Of a stretch of DNA of 64,000 nucleotides, positions 17,688-25,943 are shown in pieces (position 1 is the first letter of the stretch; each line of letters begins with the position of its first letter). Where the stretch lies: positions 166,344 through 230,343 of the forward strand of contig NZ_UPSE01000594.1 of NCBI RefSeq assembly GCF_900573885.1, given 5' to 3'. The notes beneath the pieces are model-generated. The model was not told the DNA's origin and did no database searches. It worked only from the letters and a program-made list of their open reading frames with translations. The translations under genes and the position numbers were made by a program. This DNA comes from Pseudomonas viridiflava. GTDB lineage: Bacteria; Pseudomonadota; Gammaproteobacteria; Pseudomonadales; Pseudomonadaceae.

Positions 17688-18229
17688 TGGCGGGTCATGT
17701 CAAAGCGGGTGGTGCTGCTGCCGGCAGCGCTGGGCAAGTCCTGGCGGCGCACGCGAATGGCTTCGCCATAGTGATAAATGCAGCCACGAATCAGCCCTTC
17801 GGCCAAGTCAGCCAGTCCCCGGCTGGACCGGTAGATAAGCACCAGATGCTGCGGCGTGTGCTCGGCGGTTTCAAACGACGGTAGCTGCGCGTGCGGGTAA
17901 AGCTTGTGCACTTCCTGATGCACATGGCCGTCGACACTGGCCAGCAGACTGAACGCGTCGTGGCAGTGGGAAAGCATCTGCGGATAGGTTTCAACAAAGC
18001 GCTCGAACAGGAATTCGCCGTAGACCTTCACCAGCATCGACACGCTGCTGCCGGTGAGCCTGGCCAGCGTAGCGACGAGCGCCTGCATTTCCTCGTGGGG
18101 GTAATAGCCGACCGCCGTGTAGGCGCCGTTATTGGGGAGTGCCGTTTCATTCAGCATCTGGTCAGCCAGGGCGGGTGAATACCGCTGCTCGACCATTTCC
18201 AGGAACTCGGTGAATACCATACCCAGCAT
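17684..18229 (-). CDS. H-NOX (heme-nitric oxide/oxygen binding) sensor protein
   Basis: A 181-residue protein starting MLGMVFTEFLEMVE, the usual H-NOX N-terminus; AAGGA lies seven bases upstream of this ATG, which I prefer over the in-frame ATG directly before it. The heme ligand set is visible: proximal His104, Pro117 thirteen residues later, and the Y-x-S-x-R propionate motif at Y133-R-S-S-R137. It therefore should bind b-type heme and NO. Its stop overlaps the GTG start of the GGDEF-EAL gene, so the two are translated as a coupled signalling pair. Confidence 0.9.
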   Translation of the reverse strand: MLGMVFTEFLEMVEQRYSPALADQMLNETALPNNGAYTAVGYYPHEEMQALVATLARLTGSSVSMLVKVYGEFLFERFVETYPQMLSHCHDAFSLLASVDGHVHQEVHKLYPHAQLPSFETAEHTPQHLVLIYRSSRGLADLAEGLIRGCIYHYGEAIRVRRQDLPSAAGSSTTRFDMTRQ

Positions 18230-18260
18230 CATCGATTCCTTCGGCTGATCGGCTCTACTG

Positions 18261-18317
18261 GGTATAGATGGCGAAGGTGAGGGCAGCAAGTTTTGTAGCG
18301 CTCACGTGGAGCGCTAC
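18261..18317 (-). promoter_or_regulatory. Putative H-NOX promoter with upstream dyad
   Basis: On the minus strand TTGCTG (18289-18284) and TATACC (18266-18261) are 17 bases apart, leading to the H-NOX start at 18229. Five bases upstream of the -35 lies a perfect 8-bp inverted repeat GTAGCGCT/AGCGCTAC with a 7-base centre (18295-18317), a plausible activator or repressor site. No T-run follows, so it is not a terminator for the upstream gene. Confidence 0.5.
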
Positions 18318-18372
18318 GTTGAGGTTTGCCGCCCGTTCACCTTGACCGTTCTACGCCTGCCGAGCCGCCTTT

Positions 18373-19734
18373 TTACGAACTCGCGGCAGCGCTGCCGACA
18401 GGCGCGGCCGATTTCTCGTCGCTGCTGCGGCTCTGCCCGGCGGTGGTCCGTTTGCTCAGTGCATCAGCCTGGCTGCCCAGGTACCAGCCCAGTGCGGCCC
18501 AGAGCAATGCACAGGCGGCACCGACGAATGCCACCAGTACCGCGCCCTGACCGAGCAGATCCAACGCACTTTTGATCCATCCACTGAGCGCATCGCCGGC
18601 CCGATACACCACCGTATCGATAAAGCCTTTGGCCTTGTATTTGCTCTCGACGTCCAGCGGTGCGAAGAGCATTTCCCGTCCAGGCCGTACAAAGGCGTAC
18701 TCGCCGATGCGTCGCACGATCATCAGCGCCGCCAGCATGGCAAAGGAGGGCGCCAGGGCCAGACCGATAAACCCGACGCACACCAGAACGGGGACAATCG
18801 CCAACAACATGCGCACGCCCAGCTTGTGAGCGATGCGCCCGGTAATAAACAACTGCGACAGCAAGGCACCGGCCTGGACGATGACATCGATGATGCCGAA
18901 CACGCGGATTTGCGCTGCACGATCCGGGAAGTGCTCAGCCACCAGGCGCGCCTGCTCGAAGTAGAGAAAGGTCGTCACGGTGGCGAGCAGCACCACAAAA
19001 AGGGCGATGGCGAACAGGTACGGCGACTTCAAAATCCGCGTCAAGCCACTGAACGGGTTGCCCTTCACCGCACGGCTGGTGCTCTCGGTCAGGGGCGCGC
19101 CCGGCCGGCCCGCGCCACCGATTTCCCGCCAGCGCATCAGTGGCGTTTTCAGCGCCAGTGCGCCACCCAGCAGCAGCCCCGCCAGCAGCACCAGGCCTGG
19201 CTCGCCAATGGTTACCACCAGCAGCGCGCTCAGTGCCGGCCCGGCCAGCCCGCCGACGCTGGCACCTGCGGCAATAAAGGCGAACAACCGCTTGGCTTGC
19301 TGCGCGTCGAAAACGTCCGCCATCAGGCTCCAGGCCACCGAGATCACGAACAGGTTGTAGACCGATATCCACACGTAGAAGACGCGGGCCAGCCAGACAC
19401 TGTCGGCGCTGAGCTGAAAGAGTGCAGCGAAAGCCAGCAGATTCAGGCAGAAAAACCCGTACACCCAGTCGACGAAATGGATACGCGGCACCCTTGAGCT
19501 GAGCCAGGCGAACAACGGCACCGCCACCAGCATGACCACAAACGTGGCAGTGAACAGCCATTGCAGGTTTTCGATACCGGCCATGATGCCCATCGACTCG
19601 CGAATCGGCCGCAACATGAAATAGCCGCAGAACAGGCAGAAAAACAGCGCGAACCCCGCAATCGCGGGACTCAGCTCATTACGTTCGGCATTGATGGCGG
19701 CGCCGAGGCGCTGCCCAAGGGTTGCTGACAACAT
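18373..19734 (-). CDS. NTP/NDP exchange transporter-like MFS membrane protein
   Basis: A 453-residue, 11-12-helix protein with the pattern FALFFCLFCGYFMLRPIRESM near residue 27 and RLFAFIAAGASVGGLAGPAL near 148. I associate this with the Npt1/Npt2-type branch found in many free-living proteobacteria. True nucleotide exchange is documented only in intracellular bacteria and plastids, so the substrate here is unknown. The start follows CAGGAGAGTCATC. It lies 22 bases downstream of the exported SDR gene, suggesting one transcript. Confidence 0.75.
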   Translation of the reverse strand: MLSATLGQRLGAAINAERNELSPAIAGFALFFCLFCGYFMLRPIRESMGIMAGIENLQWLFTATFVVMLVAVPLFAWLSSRVPRIHFVDWVYGFFCLNLLAFAALFQLSADSVWLARVFYVWISVYNLFVISVAWSLMADVFDAQQAKRLFAFIAAGASVGGLAGPALSALLVVTIGEPGLVLLAGLLLGGALALKTPLMRWREIGGAGRPGAPLTESTSRAVKGNPFSGLTRILKSPYLFAIALFVVLLATVTTFLYFEQARLVAEHFPDRAAQIRVFGIIDVIVQAGALLSQLFITGRIAHKLGVRMLLAIVPVLVCVGFIGLALAPSFAMLAALMIVRRIGEYAFVRPGREMLFAPLDVESKYKAKGFIDTVVYRAGDALSGWIKSALDLLGQGAVLVAFVGAACALLWAALGWYLGSQADALSKRTTAGQSRSSDEKSAAPVGSAAASS

Positions 19735-19756
19735 GATGACTCTCCTGGCGCGAGGT

Positions 19757-20806
19757 TCAGCGGTAGCTGGCGCCGGTCAACTGTTCGCTGATCGTCCACA
19801 GGCGAGCGGCGGCTTCGGCGTCTTTGGCAGCGGCCGGGATGCTCGCAAGACCTAGCGGACCGCGCTTTTCCTGTTCACCGGTCGGGCCGTAGTAGGCGCC
19901 TGGCTGGGCGTCTGGCGAGGTAGCTGCGTAAAGCGTCGGCACAGCGCCCTGAGCGGCAGTGTGGTAGCGCTCGATATCCTTAGCCCAGGTGCGTCCGATT
20001 TCGCTATCCAGGCCCGGGCCGCGCTTGATCAGCTCGGTAACGGCCACGCCGGGGTGCGCGGCAATGCTGGTGATTCCCCACTGGTTTGCCTCGCTGCGGC
20101 GTTGCAGCTCGAAGGCATACATCAAGGTTGCCAGCTTGGACTGGGCGTAGATGTCGAACGGAACGTAGGCTTTTTCGGCCTGCAGATCGTCGAAATTGAT
20201 GCTGCCGCGGTGGGCCGCAATGCTGGACAGCGTCACCACCCGAGCGCCATCGGCTTTGCGCAACAACGGCAGTAGCTGGGCGGTGAGGGCGAAGTGGCCC
20301 AGATAATTGGTGGCCAACTGCAACTCAAAGCCGTCCGCCGAGGTGCCACGTTCCGGAACAGACATGATCGCTGCGTTGTTAATCAGCCCATCGAGGCGCG
20401 GCAGCGAGGTATTGAGGCGTTGGCTCAACGCTTTGACCGATGCCAGGTCCGCCAGGTCGACCGCTTCGAATTGCACCTTGGCGTCGGCCACCTCTTGCTT
20501 GATACGGGCAATCGCTTCCTCGCCGCGCTGCGGGTTACGCGCTGCGATCACCACGTGCGCACCAGCTGCCGCCAGGGCCTTGGCATCTTCATAACCCATG
20601 CCGCTGGTGCCGCCGGTTACCACATAAAAACGGCCGTTCTGGGAGGGCATGTCCGCAGGGCTCCAGTCCGCCTTGGGCTGGCTCTGGGCGCTGGTCAGGC
20701 TCGGTTCCAGCAGGCAGCTCAGGGCCAGGCCGACAGTGGCCAGACCTCGGCGCCACGCGGAGCTGTCGTTACCGACAGGTGCCATGTGCAGGGTGGTGTT
20801 TGTCAT
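19757..20806 (-). CDS. SDR family oxidoreductase with an N-terminal export-like segment
   Basis: A 349-residue protein whose SDR domain begins only near residue 60: TGGTSGMGYEDA cofactor motif (about 64-75), NNAA (about 142), and YAQSK catalytic pair (about 212-216). The first 42 residues (WRRGLATVGLALSCLLEPSLTSA) look like a signal or Tat-type peptide with an Arg pair, unusual for a nucleotide-dependent SDR. It resembles WW-domain oxidoreductase/retinol-dehydrogenase-like bacterial SDRs. It is divergent from a LysR gene, with a perfect dyad between them, and precedes the transporter-like gene. Confidence 0.8.
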   Translation of the reverse strand: MTNTTLHMAPVGNDSSAWRRGLATVGLALSCLLEPSLTSAQSQPKADWSPADMPSQNGRFYVVTGGTSGMGYEDAKALAAAGAHVVIAARNPQRGEEAIARIKQEVADAKVQFEAVDLADLASVKALSQRLNTSLPRLDGLINNAAIMSVPERGTSADGFELQLATNYLGHFALTAQLLPLLRKADGARVVTLSSIAAHRGSINFDDLQAEKAYVPFDIYAQSKLATLMYAFELQRRSEANQWGITSIAAHPGVAVTELIKRGPGLDSEIGRTWAKDIERYHTAAQGAVPTLYAATSPDAQPGAYYGPTGEQEKRGPLGLASIPAAAKDAEAAARLWTISEQLTGASYR

Positions 20807-20920
20807 TGTTCGATCCTCACGTTGGGAATGGACTGACGAGCCGCTAAGAGGCAGTGCGCCGACGTGAGCGATTGTTCACCGGTGGATTGCTGGCGATAAG
20901 CCGTATTGAAATGGACGCTG

Positions 20921-20938
20921 TGTACGGCTGACCGTACA
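20921..20938. promoter_or_regulatory. Perfect dyad between SDR and LysR genes
   Basis: TGTACGG and CCGTACA flank CTGA. The site lies 30 bases before the LysR start and 115 bases before the SDR start, the position expected for a LysR recognition site controlling both genes. Confidence 0.6.
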
Positions 20939-20967
20939 ATCCGGCATCTCTCTATTTGGATGCCGCC

Positions 20968-21873
20968 ATGCGCCAGCCCAACCTCACCGATGTCGCGCTG
21001 TTTGCCGCCGTAGTGGAGGCGGGCGGGTTCCGTGTGGCGGCGCAAAAGCGCGGCATGTCGGCTTCCTCCATCAGCGATTGCGTACGCCGGCTGGAAAGCG
21101 ACCTGGGCGTCAGGCTGCTCAACCGCACAACTCGCAGCGTATTTCCTACGGAAGTCGGGGCACGGCTACTGGAACGGCTGCGCCCGGCGCTTGAAGAAAT
21201 AGGCGCGGCGTTTGGCGACCTTGACGACAACGCCCTTAGCCCCGTGGGCACGCTGCGTCTTAACGTGCCAGTGCCCGTCGCGCGTTTCATCCTGCCCAAG
21301 CTGGTGCCCACGTTTCTGGAAAACTTCCCAGGGGTCAGCGTTGAAGTCACCATGAACAACACCTTCATCGACGTGATCGCCGCCGGCTACGACGCCGGTG
21401 TGCGCTACGAAGAAAGTCTGGCCAAAGACATGATTGCCGTGCCAATCGGCCCGCGCAGACAGCGCTTCGTGGCCGCTGCTTCGCCTGAGTATCTGCAACG
21501 CAACGGCACGCCGAAGCATCCGCGCGACCTGCTGAACCACCGCCTGATCGGGCACCGCTTCGAGAGCGGTAAACTCGGGGTATGGGAATTCGAAAAAGAC
21601 GGCGCCACCATTCGCGTACCGCCCCAGGGGCCGCTGCTCAGCTCCTCCCAGGACCTGGAAGTGGGCGCTGCGCTGGGCGGCGTGGGCGTGATCTACACCT
21701 TCGAGGAATACCTTGGGCCGCTGCTCAAACAGGGCACGCTGTTGCCGGTACTGGAAGACTGGTGGCAGGGATTCGAGGGGCCGTATCTGTACTACAACGA
21801 CCGCCGACACGTGCCTTCGCCGCTTCGGGCGTTTATCGACTTTTTGAAGACGCAGGCGTGGGAGGGGAGCTAG
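20968..21873 (+). CDS. LysR family transcriptional regulator
   Basis: A 301-residue regulator with the N-terminal winged helix-turn-helix (about 1-62: FAAVVEAGGFRVAAQKRGMSASSISDCVRRLE) and a substrate-binding domain from about 92. The start is the ATG at 20968; a TTG four codons upstream is possible. It is related to the AaeR/LTTR group that often sits beside a divergent oxidoreductase. The likely target is the SDR and transporter pair via the dyad at 20921-20938. Confidence 0.88.
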   Translation: MRQPNLTDVALFAAVVEAGGFRVAAQKRGMSASSISDCVRRLESDLGVRLLNRTTRSVFPTEVGARLLERLRPALEEIGAAFGDLDDNALSPVGTLRLNVPVPVARFILPKLVPTFLENFPGVSVEVTMNNTFIDVIAAGYDAGVRYEESLAKDMIAVPIGPRRQRFVAAASPEYLQRNGTPKHPRDLLNHRLIGHRFESGKLGVWEFEKDGATIRVPPQGPLLSSSQDLEVGAALGGVGVIYTFEEYLGPLLKQGTLLPVLEDWWQGFEGPYLYYNDRRHVPSPLRAFIDFLKTQAWEGS

Positions 21874-21924
21874 ACCGGCAGCACGAGCGGCGGTCCGTGC
21901 TGTAAAACACGCCAGCCCGCAGGC

Positions 21925-22143
21925 TTACAGCTTTTTCAACGCATACGACTCGAGAAAGCCGCATGAAATACAGCGCAGCGTTCTAACTTCATAAGCCACC
22001 TTGCCTTTGAGGCTTATTCCGGTCAGCCAGTTTTTCTCCGGATTGCCCGCCACCCACTTCTCCAATGAGTACGTGCTTTCAGCCTGATCGAGCACGAAGC
22101 CTTCCTCCATGTCCGAACTGCATTTACCGCATTGATGGGACAT
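21925..22143 (-). CDS. Small zinc-ribbon protein
   Basis: A 72-residue protein with two CxxC pairs, CGKC near residue 5 and CISC near residue 58, framing a beta-rich middle (WVAGNPEKNWLTG). This is the layout of short PF20097-type zinc-ribbon proteins. The ATG at 22143 has GGAGGTTGGAG upstream; the longer frame from 22179 lacks such a site. Function unknown; a single-gene unit convergent with the LysR gene. Confidence 0.75.
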   Translation of the reverse strand: MSHQCGKCSSDMEEGFVLDQAESTYSLEKWVAGNPEKNWLTGISLKGKVAYEVRTLRCISCGFLESYALKKL

Positions 22144-22529
22144 CTCCAACCTCCAGGCTTCATGGGCAGCAGTGATCACAAGCCTATCAACACGGCTGAC
22201 CGGGCGGCTTGTGTTTCTTCACATAAAGAGTGGCGCGTGCCGAATTGTTCGCCTGGAGGCAGTTACTCGTGCCTGCGACTGATATCTCGGGCGTAAACAG
22301 CATCCCGTGCAGCGCTCGCTCAATGGCGCTGGACGATTGTGCAAGGATTTCGCAGCAATGATGTACCGGCTCCGCTCTTGGCCCCGCGAGACTCAGCCAA
22401 TGCGAAGCATGGTTGTTGCCGGGCTGATGATCAGTCGAAACGCATAACGCCGCAGGCAGTTGTTCGATTCGCCTGCCACGGCGAAGAACCATGTTTGGCA
22501 ACATCGCTTATTGAACAGGAGGCAACACT
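22144..22529. other. 386-base intergenic region
   Basis: It separates the divergent zinc-ribbon and SnoaL-like genes. I see no convincing gene, RNA or repeat; a 105-codon minus-strand frame is present but has no ribosome-binding site or family resemblance. Base composition is visibly less GC-rich than the flanking blocks. Confidence 0.6.
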
Positions 22530-23054
22530 ATGGTCGGTATCCGTTTCGCCAAACACGCCTATGGGATCATTTTCAGCGCGTTGCTTGTCTGCTTTACGCT
22601 TCCGGCCTCGGCCAACGTCGAGCCAGGGCAGGAGGCCGGCAGCGCGAATAACAAGGCCCTCGTTACCGCGGCGTTCGATCGCTGGGCGGCTGGTGGCTCT
22701 GGTTTTTTCAACGAGGTTTTGGCACCCGACGTGGTATGGACCATCGAAGGCTCAGGGCCTAGCGCGGGTACGTACCGCGGCCGCGATGAATTGATGGAGC
22801 GAGCCGTGCGGCCGCTCACTATCCGCCTCAAAACGCCAATCCGCCCGGTGTCGAAACAGATTTGGGCCGACGGCGATCACATCATCATCAAGTGGAAAGG
22901 CGAAGCCATCGCCCGCGACGAAAAGCCTTATATCAACACTTATGTCTGGATCTTCCGGATGGAGAACGGGCGTGCAGCAGAGGTGACCGCCTTTCTTGAT
23001 CTGAATGTTTACGATGATGTGTTGCGTCGAATTTCGGAGCCAAAGCAGGGGTAG
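22530..23054 (+). CDS. Exported SnoaL/NTF2-like protein
   Basis: A 174-residue protein with a signal peptide (about 1-28, ending LPASAN) and an NTF2-like cone domain: ALVTAAFDRWAAGGSGFFNEVLAPDVVWTIEG, then RGRDELMERA and a late FLDLNVYDDVL. Such proteins include SnoaL-like cyclases and ketosteroid-isomerase relatives; a secreted form is of unknown function. The AGGAGG ribosome-binding site is strong. The gene stands alone. Confidence 0.78.
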   Translation: MVGIRFAKHAYGIIFSALLVCFTLPASANVEPGQEAGSANNKALVTAAFDRWAAGGSGFFNEVLAPDVVWTIEGSGPSAGTYRGRDELMERAVRPLTIRLKTPIRPVSKQIWADGDHIIIKWKGEAIARDEKPYINTYVWIFRMENGRAAEVTAFLDLNVYDDVLRRISEPKQG

Positions 23055-23078
23055 GGTGTTTGCAGGATCGGTGCAAAA

Positions 23079-23426
23079 TCATGTTTTCGGCCCGATCAGG
23101 TGATCGATCGGCACAGCACAAATGGATTCCTCGCCACTGTTGCGCATTCGAATGAGCATCGCGTTGCTCATCTCAGACGGGCGTTTGCGGTGGCTGGCTA
23201 GCAGCTCATCCGCGTAGTCGTCCTGGCTTTCCATTTGGTGCAACGCAGACCAGAACACACCTGAACCGTCCGTCTTGGGAAAGCGCTCGAAGAGCTGAAA
23301 GATGGAGGGGTAATAGTACTTGGGACTCGCTGCTGAAAAAGCTTGAGCAAGCAGATCATCCAGGGCGAGCCAGTTCTCGTCATCGGGCTCGAAGTCAGCA
23401 ATGCGTTGGGCTAGTGCGATGTCCAT
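23079..23426 (-). CDS. Hypothetical protein, possibly immunity-protein-like
   Basis: A 115-residue acidic protein with a good GGGAGAGC ribosome-binding site. The pattern of FERFPKTDGSGVFWSALHQME followed by an R-K-R-P-S-E-x-x-N-A-M-L-I-R-M segment recalls small single-domain proteins found next to polymorphic toxins, but no toxin gene is visible here. I cannot name a family. It lies 89 bases downstream of the Rrf2 gene on the same strand. Confidence 0.6.
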   Translation of the reverse strand: MDIALAQRIADFEPDDENWLALDDLLAQAFSAASPKYYYPSIFQLFERFPKTDGSGVFWSALHQMESQDDYADELLASHRKRPSEMSNAMLIRMRNSGEESICAVPIDHLIGPKT

Positions 23427-23515
23427 TTTGCTCTCCCGAACTCAGCTTTTGGCATGGAGCCGATTTGCTCAATAGCGGAATGTCAGAACCGTTTCGTGAC
23501 CGCCCGGCGTTGTCC

Positions 23516-23944
23516 TCAGCGCTCACTGCATAAAGCGTCGAAGTCGCGTGCCAATGCAGCCAGCGTGACCTTCCCGAGCTTGTTGATTAACAACGCTTCA
23601 GCCTCACCCAGCGCGTCTTCAAGTGCGGCGTTTACGACGCGCTCGACGGCACATTGGGGGTTGTCGCGCTCGTTACCTATAGCAAAAATCCTCGGCCCGC
23701 CGACGGCGTTGTGCACGTCCAGCAGGGTGACGCTATCCAAATCTGCGACAAGTCTCCATCCGCCCCCGTGGCCTTTTTCGGATCGCACGTATCCGGCCTC
23801 GCGTAAGCCTCCCATCGTTCGCCTCACCACAACCGGGTTGGTTTGCAGCATTCCAGCGATCTGTTCGGAAGTGAACGGTTGATCCTTTCGGGCCATGTGC
23901 AGCAGCACGTGGAGCATGCGCGAGAGGCGGCTGTCCTGTCTCAT
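23516..23944 (-). CDS. Rrf2 family transcriptional regulator
   Basis: A 142-residue regulator: winged helix (residues 1-60, with MLHVLLHMARKDQPFTSEQIAGML and GLREAGYVRSEKGHGGGWRL) and the Rrf2 dimerisation helix with TLLDVHNAVGG. The Cys triad that holds an iron-sulfur cluster in IscR/NsrR is missing (only C98-region and a C-terminal Cys remain), so it is probably of the YwnA/YwgB type. It is divergent from the flavoprotein gene, its likely target. Confidence 0.85.
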   Translation of the reverse strand: MRQDSRLSRMLHVLLHMARKDQPFTSEQIAGMLQTNPVVVRRTMGGLREAGYVRSEKGHGGGWRLVADLDSVTLLDVHNAVGGPRIFAIGNERDNPQCAVERVVNAALEDALGEAEALLINKLGKVTLAALARDFDALCSER

Positions 23945-23992
23945 CGACTTCCCTCATTTGGTGCCTGGCAATGTGACCAGACAGATTCCGAT

Positions 23993-24003
23993 ACTTTATA
24001 AGT
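23993..24003. promoter_or_regulatory. AT-rich palindrome between Rrf2 and flavoprotein genes
   Basis: ACTT and AAGT flank TAT, about 50 bases from the Rrf2 start and 107 from the flavoprotein start. A plausible Rrf2 operator by position; the arms are short, so this is tentative. Confidence 0.35.
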
Positions 24004-24109
24004 TGCATGAAGAAAAGTCTCCGCCCTATCATGCATCAGCAAAAGTGACGTGATCGCCCAACGTATCGTCCGCGATCTGCGTATCAATCTACTGGTGGAG
24101 GTGCGAAAC

Positions 24110-25000
24110 ATGGAGTACGACGTGGTTATCGTGGGTGGAAGTTATGCAGGTTTGTCGGCGGCGCTGCCCCTGGCACGTGCGCGGCGCAAGGTCTTGATTG
24201 TCGATGGTGGGCTGCGACGGAATCGGTTCGCCTCGCACGCCCATGGTTTCCTTACCCAGGACGGTAGTGATCCAGCCTCAATTGCAAGTCAGGGGCGCGC
24301 GCAACTTATGGAGTATGGAACTGTTGGATGGGTTGATGGCCACGTCAGCCAGGCTGTTCGAACGGAGCGCGGTTTTAGATTAAGCATTGGAGGAGGGCAG
24401 CTGGTAGAGGCGAGACGATTGATTCTGGCCCACGGTGTAACTGATCGCCTCCCAGACATTACCGGCCTATCTGAACGATGGGGAAGCCACGTATTCCATT
24501 GCCCTTATTGCCATGGGTACGAGCTGAACAGCGGTCGTATCGGGATTATCGCCACTTCAGCAATGTCGATGCATCTGGCGTTATTGCTCCCTGACTGGGG
24601 ACAGACCACATTATTTTTGAATGAAGCGTTCGAGCCTGACGCCGAACAACTTGCGAAACTCGCTGCGCGCAGCGTGCTGGTCGAGAGAGGTGCCGTGCAG
24701 CGTATCGAAGGCGATGCAGACGTTGTGCTGTCCGATGGACGCATAGTCCGATTGGATGGTCTTTTCGTGCCTACACAGGTGGAGATCGTGAGTCCGCTTG
24801 CAGAGATGCTGGGATGCGAATTTGACGGAGGGTTCTTCGGCCGGGTTATCCGTACCGACGCCATGAAGGCGACCACTGTAAAAGGAGTGTATGCCTGTGG
24901 CGATGCGGCAAGGGCTGGCGGTTCGGTTCCGGTGGCCGTAGGCGATGGCACCATTGCAGGAGCCGCCACGCATCAGTCGCTGATCTTCGATGGTGATTGA
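24110..25000 (+). CDS. Thioredoxin-reductase-like FAD protein with CxxC and altered NADPH site
   Basis: A 296-residue protein. It has the FAD-binding GGSYAGLSAALPLARAR (about 9-25), the redox-active CPYCHGYE near residue 133, and a C-terminal CGDAARAGG (FAD contact, about 263-271). The second dinucleotide fold, normally GGGDSA-like, reads IGIIATSAMSMH, lacking the glycine pattern that binds NADPH. That combination resembles the GliT/HlmI/DepH dithiol oxidases, which oxidise dithiols with oxygen. The start follows GGTGGAGG; the upstream in-frame ATG at 24050 is less likely. Composition is less GC-rich than nearby genes, suggesting transfer with the divergent Rrf2 gene. Confidence 0.8.
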   Translation: MEYDVVIVGGSYAGLSAALPLARARRKVLIVDGGLRRNRFASHAHGFLTQDGSDPASIASQGRAQLMEYGTVGWVDGHVSQAVRTERGFRLSIGGGQLVEARRLILAHGVTDRLPDITGLSERWGSHVFHCPYCHGYELNSGRIGIIATSAMSMHLALLLPDWGQTTLFLNEAFEPDAEQLAKLAARSVLVERGAVQRIEGDADVVLSDGRIVRLDGLFVPTQVEIVSPLAEMLGCEFDGGFFGRVIRTDAMKATTVKGVYACGDAARAGGSVPVAVGDGTIAGAATHQSLIFDGD

Positions 25001-25134
25001 GAGTCGAAACCCCAGGGACGAACATCTATACCGTATTTAACATAATATACATTATGCGAAGACGACTATACGGTTATGGGAACGCGACTACAGACCTTTT
25101 CAATCCTGCATTCCCAAACCCCGCTGGCAAAACC

Positions 25135-25899
25135 TCAATCACCTTTCAAACTGGCCTGCAAATTCCGCAGCTTGGCCTCTGTCGTTTTCAGCATCGCTGC
25201 ACCTTCGCGTTGCCATGCGTCTTTCAGTCGCGACAGATCTTGTTCCTGTTCGGCTTTCAGGCTCCATTGATGTCGATCGTGCCAGGCGCCCAGGCCGCTT
25301 TGTGCTGCCTTGAGCAGTTTGCGTGACTCGGTCGATAGCGGGCTCTGTTTGGGATACGCCTCGGCGGCATAACGGTTGCGTTTAATCAGCAAGCGCAGGC
25401 GATGTGGATCGTCGCCGCTGTTGTTCAGGGCTTTCAGCAGTTTGGCTTGTTGTTTGTGCAAGCGTTTTTCCAGCTGCTGCGGCCAGTTTTCCAGTTCTGC
25501 GGCGCGCTCTGCAGTGCGTATGGCGTGCGGCCAGAGGTCCAGGCCGACGAACAGATCGCGCAGTTCGGTGCTGCGCACAACTTGACGATAAAGCTCGGCA
25601 AGGGGCTGTTCGCGTTCAAGCGCTTGCGCTGGCATGCCGCGTTCGCGCAGTTCGCCGGCAAGTACTTCGAGGTCGCGAATCGGCGTAGTCAGGGCGCCCA
25701 CTCGTTTGGCGGCCTCCTCCAATGCGTCTACTCCTCGGCTGCCACGCAGCGGTCGCAGCACGCTGCGCAGGCGCCTCACCGAGGTGCGAATGTCGTGCAG
25801 CGCCTCGTTGTCGGTGCCGCTTTCCAGCCGAGCTACGGCACTAAACAGTGCCACTTCCAGTTGCAGAACATGAGCAACAACATTGTTTACCAGCGACAT
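25135..25899 (-). CDS. CHAD domain protein
   Basis: A 254-residue, helix-rich, strongly charged protein with the CHAD signature HDIRTSVRRLRSVLRPLR near residues 36-53 and a second basic-histidine helix (DDPHRLRLLIKRNRYAAEAY) near 165. CHAD domains bind polyphosphate through these conserved His/Arg/Lys residues. The ATG at 25899 follows AGGGAGAGGGT. It lies 44 bases after the LMW phosphatase-like gene on the same strand, which may link it to phosphate or polyphosphate physiology. Confidence 0.85.
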   Translation of the reverse strand: MSLVNNVVAHVLQLEVALFSAVARLESGTDNEALHDIRTSVRRLRSVLRPLRGSRGVDALEEAAKRVGALTTPIRDLEVLAGELRERGMPAQALEREQPLAELYRQVVRSTELRDLFVGLDLWPHAIRTAERAAELENWPQQLEKRLHKQQAKLLKALNNSGDDPHRLRLLIKRNRYAAEAYPKQSPLSTESRKLLKAAQSGLGAWHDRHQWSLKAEQEQDLSRLKDAWQREGAAMLKTTEAKLRNLQASLKGD

Positions 25900-25943
25900 A
25901 CCCTCTCCCTGACAAAACGACTGTGGCAATCCGCCCAGGCGGA

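Noticed and set aside
22187..22504. 105-codon minus-strand frame between zinc-ribbon and SnoaL-like genes
   Set aside because: No ribosome-binding site, no domain resemblance and no supporting neighbour spacing.
25021..25080. AT-rich palindromes (CATAAT/ATTATG) after the flavoprotein gene, considered as an attachment site or terminator
   Set aside because: No T-run, no integrase and no duplicated flank; probably just an AT-rich intergenic patch.
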